The notes under the pieces: generated by a model
Told to the model about the DNA's origin: nothing
What the model saw: only the letters and a program-made list of their open reading frames with translations
The model's database searches: none
DNA from: an uncultured Clostridia bacterium
Lineage (GTDB): Bacteria > Bacillota > Clostridia > Lachnospirales > Anaerotignaceae
Length of the DNA: 64,000 nucleotides
Direction: 5' to 3'
Assembly: GCA_910586765.1 (NCBI GenBank)
Contig: CAJUJJ010000011.1
Span: forward strand, 1-64,000
Translations under genes and position numbers: made by a program
In this document: in pieces, positions 16,794 through 24,759 of the stretch
Layout: the number at the start of each line of letters is the position of its first letter
How positions within the stretch are numbered: the stretch's first letter is position 1

Positions 16794-17238
16794 TTTTACC
16801 TCCTGCTCTTTTAAAAAGCTCTACAAATAAAGCATTTGTATCATTTAATTGTTTCATACGCTCTATTCCTATTTTTTCTATTACAAATAATTCTACTTTT
16901 CTTAATTCAGAAATAATGCTGTCTGCATATTCCTTTCCTTCTGTTGTAAATTGAATTAATTTATTTCTTTTATCTTTCTGCATAGTAATTAGTTCAATCA
17001 ATCCTCTTTTTTCAAAGTCCTTTAATATCATATTGACAGTCTGCTTAGGTATTAACCACTTTTGACTAATTGCTTTTTGTGTACAATTTTGTTTATCTTC
17101 TTGAATAGAAAAAAATATTAATAAACTATTCATAGATAAGCCATGTGCTTTTGCCCACTCCTCATACACATTATTACATTCTTGCCATACAGTATAGTAT
17201 TTGTTTAACTGTTCCATAAAAATATTATTGTTTATCAT
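16786..17238 (-). CDS. MarR-family regulator of the MATE exporter
   Basis: A 150-residue winged-helix MarR regulator. The recognition part is TQKAISQKWLIPKQTVNMILKDFEKRGLIELI (about 59-90) with the wing TMQKDKRNKLIQFTTEGKEYA (about 92-112). Helices at both ends form the dimer interface. It lies upstream of, and overlaps, a MATE gene. Its promoter (17280-17309) is surrounded by ATTAGTAC repeats that are probably its own operator, implying autoregulation with relief by a ligand. Confidence 0.92.
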   Translation of the reverse strand: MINNNIFMEQLNKYYTVWQECNNVYEEWAKAHGLSMNSLLIFFSIQEDKQNCTQKAISQKWLIPKQTVNMILKDFEKRGLIELITMQKDKRNKLIQFTTEGKEYADSIISELRKVELFVIEKIGIERMKQLNDTNALFVELFKRAGGKNA

Positions 17239-17279
17239 AATATACCTCCTTAATATTAGTCTATTTCTGTACTAATTAC

Positions 17280-17309
17280 ATTATAGTCCAAAACCGTACT
17301 AATTGTCAA
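17280..17309 (-). promoter_or_regulatory. Promoter and MarR operator region of marR-MATE
   Basis: Minus strand TTGACA (17309-17304), 18-bp spacer, TATAAT (17285-17280). Copies of ATTAGTAC lie in the spacer and just downstream (TAATTAGTACAG), and ACTAAT near 17255 gives inverted partners. Confidence 0.8.
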
Positions 17310-17398
17310 CAAAAATTTTATTTTAATCATCACAAAACAATGTCGTAATATTTACTATTGTTTCAATGTATGCTGTAATAAACACAAATCAGCAAATA

Positions 17399-17444
17399 TA
17401 AAAATAGACTTTCTCGTTTGTATAAGGCAACGAAAAAGTCTATT
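17399..17444 (-). terminator. Terminator after the HPr-like gene
   Basis: AATAGACTTT(TTCGTTG) pairs with (CAAACGAG)AAAGTCTATT on the minus strand, followed by TTTTA. Confidence 0.7.
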
Positions 17445-17514
17445 CAAAAATTACTATATATAAAGAGTAAAACAGTTTCTTTCAAATTTTAAATATATGT
17501 ATTGTTTTAATTTA

Positions 17515-17745
17515 TTAAGATACAATATATGGTTTTAATTCTTCCATTAATTCTGGTGTTGCACAAGAAATATTTAACTGAACAGTATTAGATAAATCCA
17601 AACTAAATATTCCCATAATTGACTTTGCATCTACAACATATTTTCCTGAAATCAAATCAAAATCTCCATCATATTTTGAAACAATAGAAACAAATTTTTT
17701 AATATCATCAATGGAATTCAAATAAATTGTAATTGTTTTTTCCAT
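17515..17745 (-). CDS. HPr-like protein lacking the phosphorylatable histidine (Crh-like)
   Basis: A 76-residue HPr-fold protein. It has no histidine at all, so the PEP-dependent phosphorylation of His15 used in sugar uptake is impossible; the usual His15 loop is replaced by NSIDDIKKF. The regulatory-serine region is kept: S42 in DAKSIMGIFSLDLS aligns with Ser46 of HPr, the site of HPr kinase, and YVVDAKSIMGIFSL is the best-conserved part. It therefore resembles Bacillus Crh in logic: a CcpA co-regulator rather than a transport protein. The start at MEKTITIYL follows an AGGAGG-like site (TAGGAGGTAACT). Monocistronic. Similar His-less HPr proteins are common in Lachnospiraceae from memory. Confidence 0.85.
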   Translation of the reverse strand: MEKTITIYLNSIDDIKKFVSIVSKYDGDFDLISGKYVVDAKSIMGIFSLDLSNTVQLNISCATPELMEELKPYIVS

Positions 17746-17777
17746 AGCATAGTTACCTCCTAGTATTTTTATGTTAT

Positions 17778-17813
17778 ATAAAGGCATAAAACTATAATTA
17801 ATCGTTTTATGCC
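17778..17813 (-). terminator. Terminator of the inositol operon
   Basis: GGCATAAAAC ... GTTTTATGCC hairpin after the enoyl-CoA hydratase stop codon, followed by TTTATAT on the minus strand. Confidence 0.6.
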
Positions 17814-17852
17814 ATAAAAGAGTAGGAATTTTGGAACATTTATTATAATATA

Positions 17853-18650
17853 TTATCTGAAAGCTGGTTTTTGTTTAGAAAGGAATGCTTCCATACCGAT
17901 TTCTTTATCTTCTGTAGCAAAGCAAAGCCCTACTAAATCCTTTTCTAATTCTAAGGCATTCATCAAATCCAGATCACTGCCTTTATTGATAGAAAGTTTT
18001 GCATATTTTACGCCAATAGGAGATACTTTTAAAATATCCTTCATCATTTCTTTTGCGGAAGAAAGCAATTCTTCTGCTGGCACTACTTTATTTACTAATC
18101 CAAGTGCTTTGGCTTCTTCTGCTTTTACCTGTCTGCCTGTAAATATCATTTCTTTTGCAAGTCCTGCACCAATCAGTCGAGGCAAACGTTGTGTTCCTCC
18201 AAAACATGGCATAATACCTAATGTTACCTCTGGCTGTCCGAATACTGCTTTTTCTGATGCTATTCTAATATCACAACTCAATGCCAACTCACAGCCTCCA
18301 CCTAATGCAAAACCATTTACTGCTGCAATGACAGGTTTTGTAATGGCTTCAATTTTATTAAATGTATCTTGTGCATATCCTGCATAATCTCTGCCTTGTT
18401 CACTTTTATAAGGACGCATTTGTACAATATCTGCTCCTGCAACAAATCCTCTGCCTTCTCCTGTAATAATCACACCATATATGTTATTGTCTTCATTAAT
18501 CATATCTGTTATTTTTTGCAGTTCGTCTAATGTTTGATTGTTTAAAGCATTTAATGCTTTAGGACGGTTCATTGTTACTGTCAATATATTTTGTTCCAAT
18601 TCTATTTTTATATTTTCTAATGTACCATTTAATTCTTCAAATTTCATCAT
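17853..18650 (-). CDS. Enoyl-CoA hydratase (crotonase family), probable 3-hydroxypropionyl-CoA dehydratase
   Basis: A 265-residue crotonase. The oxyanion hole and catalytic acids are visible: AGADIVQM (71-78), NGFALGGGCELALSCD with E121, and FGQPEVTLGIMP with E141, the pair needed for hydratase activity. Members of this length include crotonase Crt and 3-hydroxypropionyl-CoA dehydratase. The start follows GGAGGATATTA; two adjacent ATGs exist and the first is given. It is the last gene of the inositol operon, 12 bp from iolJ. Placed with an Fe-alcohol dehydrogenase, it could dehydrate 3-hydroxypropionyl-CoA derived from malonate semialdehyde to acrylyl-CoA. That role is inference; ordinary crotonyl-CoA hydration is the alternative. 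Confidence 0.88.
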   Translation of the reverse strand: MMKFEELNGTLENIKIELEQNILTVTMNRPKALNALNNQTLDELQKITDMINEDNNIYGVIITGEGRGFVAGADIVQMRPYKSEQGRDYAGYAQDTFNKIEAITKPVIAAVNGFALGGGCELALSCDIRIASEKAVFGQPEVTLGIMPCFGGTQRLPRLIGAGLAKEMIFTGRQVKAEEAKALGLVNKVVPAEELLSSAKEMMKDILKVSPIGVKYAKLSINKGSDLDLMNALELEKDLVGLCFATEDKEIGMEAFLSKQKPAFR

Positions 18651-18661
18651 TAATATCCTCC

Positions 18662-19507
18662 TTAGCAAAGACTTTCCATATTAAATACTTTTATATGTTT
18701 TTTTACATTTTGATATGTTCCTTCTGTCATAGCAGTATTCAAATCAAAATAATTGTGTTTTCCTTCTGATTTAATATATTGCTCTACTTTATTTGTTAAG
18801 CTATTAAAGCTAGCAGTAGCAATATTTACTTTTTTAATTCCTAAAGAAATTGCTTTTTGAAAATCTTCATCTGTAATACCACTTCCACCATGAAGTACCA
18901 AAGGAATAGACACATTATTTTTAATTTGTTCTAATACATCAAATGCTAATTTAGGTGCAACAGGGTAATTACCATGAGCATTTCCTATTGCAACAGCAAG
19001 TGCATCAATACCTGTATTTTCTGCAAATACTTTTGCATCTTGTGGGTCAGTACAGCGGATACCATGGTCACTGCTTCCGTCTTCACTACCTCCTACAAGT
19101 CCAAGTTCTGCCTCTACTGTCGCACCATATTTTTTGGCCAATGCTACAACATTTTTTGTTTTTTCAATATTTTGTTCAAATGGAAGTATAGAAGCATCTA
19201 ACATTACAGAAGTAAATCCAATATCTAATGCTTGCTTTACAGTTTTCAATGTCAAACCATGGTCTAAATGTACTGCAACATCTACTTTTGACTGTTTTGC
19301 TGCTGCCACCATCATAGGGCCTATCATATGTAAAGGAGAATAATTCAAACGTACTTCTGCAATTTGTAATATAATAGGTGTTTGCATTTCTTCTGCTGCT
19401 TTGATTGCTCCTCTTATCATTTCCATGTTTGCTATGCTAAATGCTCCACAGCCTATATTTTTATTTTTTGCATTTTCCAACAATGTTTTCATTTTTACAA
19501 GTGGCAT
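18662..19507 (-). CDS. iolJ: Class II aldolase, 2-deoxy-5-keto-gluconate-6-phosphate aldolase
   Basis: A 281-residue zinc-dependent class II aldolase. The metal and substrate residues appear in order: VHLDHG (about 79-84), VEAELGLVGG (about 132-141), GNAHGNYP (about 174-181) and VLHGGSG (about 202-208). By family it could be fructose-bisphosphate or tagatose-bisphosphate aldolase; its place after iolC, iolD and iolB makes it the enzyme that cleaves 6-phospho-5-dehydro-2-deoxygluconate to dihydroxyacetone phosphate and malonate semialdehyde. The start is the ATG behind AGGAGGTATCTT. A second class II aldolase at 30980 is not in this operon. Confidence 0.87.
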   Translation of the reverse strand: MPLVKMKTLLENAKNKNIGCGAFSIANMEMIRGAIKAAEEMQTPIILQIAEVRLNYSPLHMIGPMMVAAAKQSKVDVAVHLDHGLTLKTVKQALDIGFTSVMLDASILPFEQNIEKTKNVVALAKKYGATVEAELGLVGGSEDGSSDHGIRCTDPQDAKVFAENTGIDALAVAIGNAHGNYPVAPKLAFDVLEQIKNNVSIPLVLHGGSGITDEDFQKAISLGIKKVNIATASFNSLTNKVEQYIKSEGKHNYFDLNTAMTEGTYQNVKKHIKVFNMESLC

Positions 19508-19528
19508 AAGATACCTCCTATTTTTTGA

Positions 19529-20680
19529 TTACCATAAATTTTTGTAAATTTGTTTTACATCTTGTTCTGTTACTTCTCTCATAGTATTTTGAGGACTTCC
19601 ACTATCCATAGCATCAAATGCCATTTTATCAATTTGATTAAAAAATTCCTCTTTATTGATACCAAACTGTTCTAATGTTGGTGTTTCTAATTCTTTTGTA
19701 ATATTTTCTACAGCCTCCAAAAATTTTTCACTTGCTACTTTGTCGCTGTCGCTTACTGTTGCAACACCTATTTTTCTACCCAATACTGCAAAACGGTCGT
19801 ATGCTCCCTCTAAAGCAAATTTTAAACATTCTTTCATAAGCATAGCATTAGAAAGTCCATGAGCAACATGGAACAATGCTCCTATAGGTCTACTCATACC
19901 ATGAATAATCGTAACTGACGCATTATTAAATGCAATACCACCTTCTAAAGCTGCAACAGACATCTGCACTCTTGCTTCTTCATTTTTTCCGTCATGAAAT
20001 GCAATAGGCAAATATTTGAATATACGTTCTACTGCGGACAATGCAAATGTATCAGATAATGTTTGTGCTTTTCTGGAAGTATATGCCTCTATTGCATGGC
20101 ACAGTGCGTCTAAGCCAGTAGCTGCTGTTACTTTTGGTGGTGCTGTCATAGTAAATTGTGGGTCTATAATTGCCAATTTTGGAATTAACACTTTTCCTTT
20201 TAAAAGCATTTTAATATTCTTTTTGGTATCTGTAATAATTGTAAATTGTGTTGCTTCAGAGCCAGTACCAGCAGTAGTAGGAACTGCTACCATAGGAGGA
20301 ACTGCTACATCAATTACTTTTCCCATATAATCAGAAATATTTCCGCCATTTACTACCAATGAACCGATTGCTTTCATAGAGTCAATAGGACTTCCTCCAC
20401 CTAATGCAATCAAAAAGTCACAATTTTCTTTTTTATATAAATTTAATCCCTTTTCAATCATAGTATCGGTAGGCTCACCTAATATTTCAGAATAAATGAC
20501 ATAGTCAATACCTTGATTTTTTAAAGCTGTTTCTACTTTTGCACAGTTTCCTAAATCAATCATAACAGTATCTGTAACAATCATTGCTTTTTTTCCTAAA
20601 CTCTTTAAAGACTCCTCTGCCATATTTAATGCACCTGAACCTGAAATAATTTGACTTGGTACAATAAATTCTCTTGCCAT
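19529..20680 (-). CDS. Iron-containing alcohol dehydrogenase, probable malonate-semialdehyde reductase
   Basis: A 383-residue group III Fe-dependent alcohol dehydrogenase. The NAD-site motif GGGSPIDSMK is near residues 96-105, and the family block PTTAGTGSEATQFTIIT follows. The metal ligands lie in ATGLDALCHAIEAY (about 195-208) and IIHGMSRPIGALFHVAHGLSNAMLM (about 261-285). It stands between iolB and iolJ, where no alcohol dehydrogenase is needed for the classical pathway. I therefore infer that it reduces malonate semialdehyde to 3-hydroxypropionate, disposing of NADH. A 1,3-propanediol- or butanol-type enzyme would look the same. The ATG follows AGGAAGTTTTT. Confidence 0.85.
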   Translation of the reverse strand: MAREFIVPSQIISGSGALNMAEESLKSLGKKAMIVTDTVMIDLGNCAKVETALKNQGIDYVIYSEILGEPTDTMIEKGLNLYKKENCDFLIALGGGSPIDSMKAIGSLVVNGGNISDYMGKVIDVAVPPMVAVPTTAGTGSEATQFTIITDTKKNIKMLLKGKVLIPKLAIIDPQFTMTAPPKVTAATGLDALCHAIEAYTSRKAQTLSDTFALSAVERIFKYLPIAFHDGKNEEARVQMSVAALEGGIAFNNASVTIIHGMSRPIGALFHVAHGLSNAMLMKECLKFALEGAYDRFAVLGRKIGVATVSDSDKVASEKFLEAVENITKELETPTLEQFGINKEEFFNQIDKMAFDAMDSGSPQNTMREVTEQDVKQIYKNLW

Positions 20681-20727
20681 AATAAAAACTTCCTTTCTAT
20701 TTTTTATATTTTGTTTTCCTATTTATT

Positions 20728-21507
20728 TTATAAACTATCATGTAACCAGATATATCTTTCATCTTCACAACGGTCTGTTTGCAGCCATGGATTACCTTCT
20801 ATATGGCGTATCATCCAACAAGTATACATTTGAAAACCTGGAGCAACTGCTTGTGGGTGTAACTCTCCTCCCGGAATAGCAGAAAAACTGCCATCTACAC
20901 TTTTAAATACACTATCTCCTACAAAACTTGCTCCAAATCCTTCTGGTCTATCAAATTTAAAATAATATACTTCTGGTTGTGGGTGTCTGTGTGGCAAATA
21001 TCCTGACCAATTTCCTTTATCATTTAACACTTCTCCCAATACCATATTAGAATATGGTGCAATGTCATGGTCAAATATGGTATTAACTCGTCTTTTTGCT
21101 ACATTTCCAAATTTTCCAACACAAGAATATCCCCAAGGTGCATCTTCTGGCTGATAAAATTTTGCATCAAAAACAGTATTGTTTTTCGTACACTGTACTA
21201 ATATCTCTGAAGCACTTTCTGCAACTACCTCTACTTTTGTACCTTTACAGACATGAACACAGTAAGGTCCTTCTGTGAATACATCTTTTCTACTTGCTTT
21301 TTGTTGAAAACCATTATAGTGGTATACAACATTTCCTGAAAGAAGTAATATTGCTGTTTCTTCCTCTACTTTTTGAAATGTTTTTGTTTCTCCTGCACTC
21401 ATACGATAAACTCGTATATCCATCATCATAGCTTGATATACATTGTCATAAGTTGTAAGCACTTTTTCATTGTTTTCATCAAATTTTGGATAGCCAAATA
21501 CTTCCAT
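20728..21507 (-). CDS. iolB: 5-deoxy-glucuronate isomerase
   Basis: A 259-residue bicupin isomerase, converting 5-deoxy-D-glucuronate to 5-dehydro-2-deoxy-D-gluconate in inositol breakdown. The C-terminal metal site is YLPHRHPQPEVYYFKF, with HRH and the downstream Glu as likely ligands, and GGELHPQAVAPGFQMYTCWMIRH completes the family signature. Length is close to the usual 260-270. It lies between iolD and the Fe-alcohol dehydrogenase, in the same transcript. Confidence 0.95.
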   Translation of the reverse strand: MEVFGYPKFDENNEKVLTTYDNVYQAMMMDIRVYRMSAGETKTFQKVEEETAILLLSGNVVYHYNGFQQKASRKDVFTEGPYCVHVCKGTKVEVVAESASEILVQCTKNNTVFDAKFYQPEDAPWGYSCVGKFGNVAKRRVNTIFDHDIAPYSNMVLGEVLNDKGNWSGYLPHRHPQPEVYYFKFDRPEGFGASFVGDSVFKSVDGSFSAIPGGELHPQAVAPGFQMYTCWMIRHIEGNPWLQTDRCEDERYIWLHDSL

Positions 21508-21523
21508 ATTTCTTACCCCCTTA

Positions 21524-23455
21524 TCAATATTTTCTTGCTTCCCTTCTACCTTCCATTACTCTTTCGCAAGCCTCATTGACGGACTGTTTTGTTGATGTTG
21601 TAGCAATACCCACATTCCACCATGATTCATAACCGTCTGTCATTGTTTTTGGTATGACTTTCAAATCAAACAAACAAGCAATTTGTTGTTTTTTTGCATC
21701 TTCTAAAGCATTTTCCAATTCTTGTATGGTTTTGCAAGTATATGTTTTTAAACCATATCCTTCCCCAATTTTGGCATAATCTACTGGTATTAAATCTCCT
21801 ACTGGTTTTTTGCCATCTGTATAGCGGAATTCTGTTGCAATACTTCCAATACCATGGTTCATTTCTAAATTGTTAATGCAACCAAAGCCACAATTATCAA
21901 ATATGATAATATTAACTTTTTGTTTTTCCTGCATAATTGTCATAATTTCACTGTGTAACATTTGAAAACTGGAGTCGCCTACAACACAATAAACTTCATT
22001 TTCTGGTTCTGCAAATTTTGCTCCTAATGTTGCTGCTACTTCATATCCCATACAAGAATAACCATATTCTGCATGGTATCCGCCTCTTTTATCTGTTGTC
22101 CATACTCTTTGCATACAACTTGGTAAAGAACCGCCTGCTGTAATCATAACAGCATTTTTATCAATCACTCTGTTTATTGTCGCAAGTGCTGCTGTTTGTG
22201 TAATTTTTCCGCCTGTTAATTTTACAAATTCTGGTATGGTACGCAAATCTCTTGCCTTAATTAAAGGTTCAAAATCCTCTCCTGTATATGCAATAGAAGC
22301 AAGTCTTTGCATTTCTTTATCCCATACTTGTTTTGCTTTTTGTATTTCGTCTGTATAACTAGATTGATAATTTCTTTTTCTTAATTTTTCTGCTAATGCC
22401 TCCACTGTTACTTTGGCATCGCCTACTGCTTTCACTGCGTCCATTTTATAAGCATGATAGCGACAATTATTTATTGTAACAAATTTTACATCTTTATTTA
22501 AAAACAGTCTTTTAGAACTTGTTGTAAAATCAGATAATCTTGTTCCTATTGCAATGACAACATCTGCTTGTTTTGCAATGATATTACTTGCATAGGTTCC
22601 TGTTACGCCAATACCACCTAAACAATATTTATGACTGGATTTACAAGCACTTTTTCCGCCTTGACTTTCTCCAAATGGTATATGAAATTCTTCACAGAAT
22701 TTTTCTACTGTTTCTCCTGCTTCAGAATATCTTACACCACCGCCTACTACAACAATTGGTTTTTTCGCATTTGCTATTACCTCTGCAATATCTTCTAATT
22801 CTTCCTCTACTGCAACAGGTCTTGTAATTCTATGTACTCTCTTTTGAAAAAAGTATTCTGGATAATCATAGCTTTCTCCCTCTACATCTTGTGGTATCGC
22901 AATACAGCAAGCACCTGTTTCTGCTGGGTCTGTTAGCACTCTCATAGCATTGATAAGTGCTGTCATTAACTGCTCTGGTCTTACAATTCTATCCCAATAT
23001 TTACAAACTGGTTTAAAAGCATCATTTGTAGTTGTTGCTAAACTGTTACTTTGTTCTAACTGCTGTAATACAGGGTCTGGCTGTCTTGATGCAAAAGTAT
23101 CTGCTGGAAATACCAAAAGAGGAATATTATTTACTGTTGCAGTTGCACAAGCTGTTATCATATTTGCAGAACCTGGACCAACAGAAGCTGCACAAGGTAT
23201 AATTTTTCTTCTGTTGCTTTGTTTGGCAAATGCTGTTGCAACATGACACATACCTTGTTCATTTCTTCCCTGCATTACTCTTAATTGTCCCGGATTTGTA
23301 TCAAGTGCTTCTCCCAATCCAACAGCAATGCCATGTCCAAATATCGTAAAAAATCCTTCTACAAATTTTGTTTCTTTTCTGTCCATACAAACATATTGAT
23401 TATCAAGAAATTTTACAATCGCTTGTGCAACTGTCAATTTAATTGTATTTTCCAT
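21524..23455 (-). CDS. iolD: 3D-(3,5/4)-trihydroxycyclohexane-1,2-dione hydrolase
   Basis: A 643-residue thiamine-diphosphate enzyme that hydrolytically opens the inositol ring. The N-terminal PYR domain has VMQGRNEQGMCHVATAFAKQ with the ThDP-activating glutamate; the C-terminal domain has GDSSFQMLHSEIMTIMQEKQKVNIIIFDNCGFG, the ThDP/Mg binding fold. ASVGPGSANMITACATATVNNIPLLVFPAD is typical of IolD rather than acetolactate synthase. The start MENTIKLTV follows GGAGGGTGTGTTT; a more upstream ATG lies before that site. It follows iolC by 16 bp. Confidence 0.95.
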   Translation of the reverse strand: MENTIKLTVAQAIVKFLDNQYVCMDRKETKFVEGFFTIFGHGIAVGLGEALDTNPGQLRVMQGRNEQGMCHVATAFAKQSNRRKIIPCAASVGPGSANMITACATATVNNIPLLVFPADTFASRQPDPVLQQLEQSNSLATTTNDAFKPVCKYWDRIVRPEQLMTALINAMRVLTDPAETGACCIAIPQDVEGESYDYPEYFFQKRVHRITRPVAVEEELEDIAEVIANAKKPIVVVGGGVRYSEAGETVEKFCEEFHIPFGESQGGKSACKSSHKYCLGGIGVTGTYASNIIAKQADVVIAIGTRLSDFTTSSKRLFLNKDVKFVTINNCRYHAYKMDAVKAVGDAKVTVEALAEKLRKRNYQSSYTDEIQKAKQVWDKEMQRLASIAYTGEDFEPLIKARDLRTIPEFVKLTGGKITQTAALATINRVIDKNAVMITAGGSLPSCMQRVWTTDKRGGYHAEYGYSCMGYEVAATLGAKFAEPENEVYCVVGDSSFQMLHSEIMTIMQEKQKVNIIIFDNCGFGCINNLEMNHGIGSIATEFRYTDGKKPVGDLIPVDYAKIGEGYGLKTYTCKTIQELENALEDAKKQQIACLFDLKVIPKTMTDGYESWWNVGIATTSTKQSVNEACERVMEGRREARKY

Positions 23456-23471
23456 AAACACACCCTCCTTT

Positions 23472-24506
23472 TTATACTCTCGCAATCATTTCACCATATT
23501 GCTGTTTTTCTTCTTTAATAAATTGTTTTACTTGTTCTGCATTTGGTAAAGAGTCAGAACAGTTATTGCTTCTTACCATCATAGATGCTTCTGCTGAGCC
23601 AAACTCTAAACAGTCAATGACTTCCCAACCTTGATACAATCCATATAAAAATCCGGAACCATATCCATCACCACCGCCAAAACCTTTTCTTGCTTCTACT
23701 GGGAATGGCTTGATAGAGAAATCTTGGCCATCACAAGTATAAGCAGTGGAACCTTTCATGCCATGTTTAATTACTACTATTTTAGCGTTATATCCATGCC
23801 ATGCTTCTGCTGTTTGTTTATCTGTTCTGTTTGGCTGTATCAGTTTTTCTGTTAAGTCAAATTCCTCTCTGGAACCCATAATAATATCTGCTTCTTTTGC
23901 TATCATAGAGTAGTAAATGGAAATTTCATCTGTATTTTTCCAATTATATTCTCTGTAATCAATATCAAAAATTACTTTTGTGTTATTTTTCTTTGCCAGC
24001 ATAACTGCTTTCAATGTTGCCTCTCTGGAAGGGCTTTCTGCTAATGCTGTACCAGAAACTAATATTGCTTTTGCACTTTTGATATATTCTTCGTCTATAT
24101 CTTCTACGGATAACTGTAAATCAGCAATGCAATTTCTATACATCAATATACTGCTTTCTTTGCTTGACAACATTTCTGTAAATGTCAATCCTAATTTTTC
24201 GCCATTAGTACACTTTGTAATATGAGAAGTATCAATTCCTTGTTCATTAAAATAATCAACAACATATTCTCCAAACTGGTCATCAGAAACTTTTCCTATA
24301 AATCCAGCTTTTAAACCATGTCTTGTTACACCTACTGCAACATTTGCTGGAGAGCCTCCCAAAAATTTTTCAAACATATGTACTTTTTTTAATGGCTTAA
24401 ACTCCTCTTTTACTTGGTCATTGTAAGCTGGGTTAAAATCAATGGTTACTCTGCCTAAAAGTATTAAATCAAGTTTTCTTGTTTCATCAAATTCAATATA
24501 TTTCAT
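23472..24506 (-). CDS. iolC: 5-dehydro-2-deoxygluconokinase
   Basis: A 344-residue PfkB/ribokinase-family sugar kinase. It has the N-terminal LILLGRVTIDFNP strand, the FLGGSPANVAVGVTRHG motif near residue 52, and the C-terminal catalytic ARKGFGGGDGYGSGFLYGLYQGW loop, where the GxGD pattern appears as GGGDGYGSG. It phosphorylates 5-dehydro-2-deoxy-D-gluconate. First gene of the inositol operon; its promoter is overlapped by a probable operator (24572-24600), and a further GCGTGCA half-site lies in its leader. Confidence 0.93.
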   Translation of the reverse strand: MKYIEFDETRKLDLILLGRVTIDFNPAYNDQVKEEFKPLKKVHMFEKFLGGSPANVAVGVTRHGLKAGFIGKVSDDQFGEYVVDYFNEQGIDTSHITKCTNGEKLGLTFTEMLSSKESSILMYRNCIADLQLSVEDIDEEYIKSAKAILVSGTALAESPSREATLKAVMLAKKNNTKVIFDIDYREYNWKNTDEISIYYSMIAKEADIIMGSREEFDLTEKLIQPNRTDKQTAEAWHGYNAKIVVIKHGMKGSTAYTCDGQDFSIKPFPVEARKGFGGGDGYGSGFLYGLYQGWEVIDCLEFGSAEASMMVRSNNCSDSLPNAEQVKQFIKEEKQQYGEMIARV

Positions 24507-24571
24507 GTGATAGCCTCCATTCTATTTGCTTTGTTTGCGTGCATTTTGCTTTATTTCTTTTTGTTGAACTC

Positions 24572-24600
24572 ATTATAGCACGCAAATATATTGCGTGCAA
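24572..24600 (-). promoter_or_regulatory. iol operon promoter with overlapping GCACGCAA operator
   Basis: Minus strand TTGCAC (24600-24595), exactly 17 bp, TATAAT (24577-24572). The inverted repeat GCACGCAA-ATATA-TTGCGTGC (24578-24598) fills the spacer, so a bound LacI-type repressor would block polymerase. Confidence 0.85.
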
Positions 24601-24685
24601 GTATTTTTTTATAATTTTTTTATTTTTCTGCACACTGTACAATAAACAACAGTTTTTTTCAGTAAATACAACAGTTTTTTATACT

Positions 24686-24711
24686 CTTTGCGTGCTTTTT
24701 TGCACGCAAAG
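24686..24711. promoter_or_regulatory. Second GCACGCAA inverted repeat
   Basis: CTTTGCGTGC-TTTTTT-GCACGCAAAG, perfect arms of 10 bp, about 110 bp upstream of the iol promoter. With 24578-24598 it could support DNA looping. Single half-sites GCACGCA also occur at 25820-25826, in front of the regulator gene, and at 24535-24543. Confidence 0.75.
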
Positions 24712-24715
24712 CATA

Positions 24716-24753
24716 AAAAAAGAGCAGTATTCTTATCAAAATACTGCTCTTTT
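24716..24753 (-). terminator. Terminator after the LacI-type regulator
   Basis: AGAGCAGTATT ... AATACTGCTCT with T7 on the minus strand, close to the stop codon. Confidence 0.85.
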
Positions 24754-24759
24754 CTCTAT

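Noticed and set aside
18662..19507. Glycolytic fructose-bisphosphate aldolase
   Set aside because: Sequence family allows it, but the position inside iolC-iolD-iolB makes the IolJ reaction far more likely.
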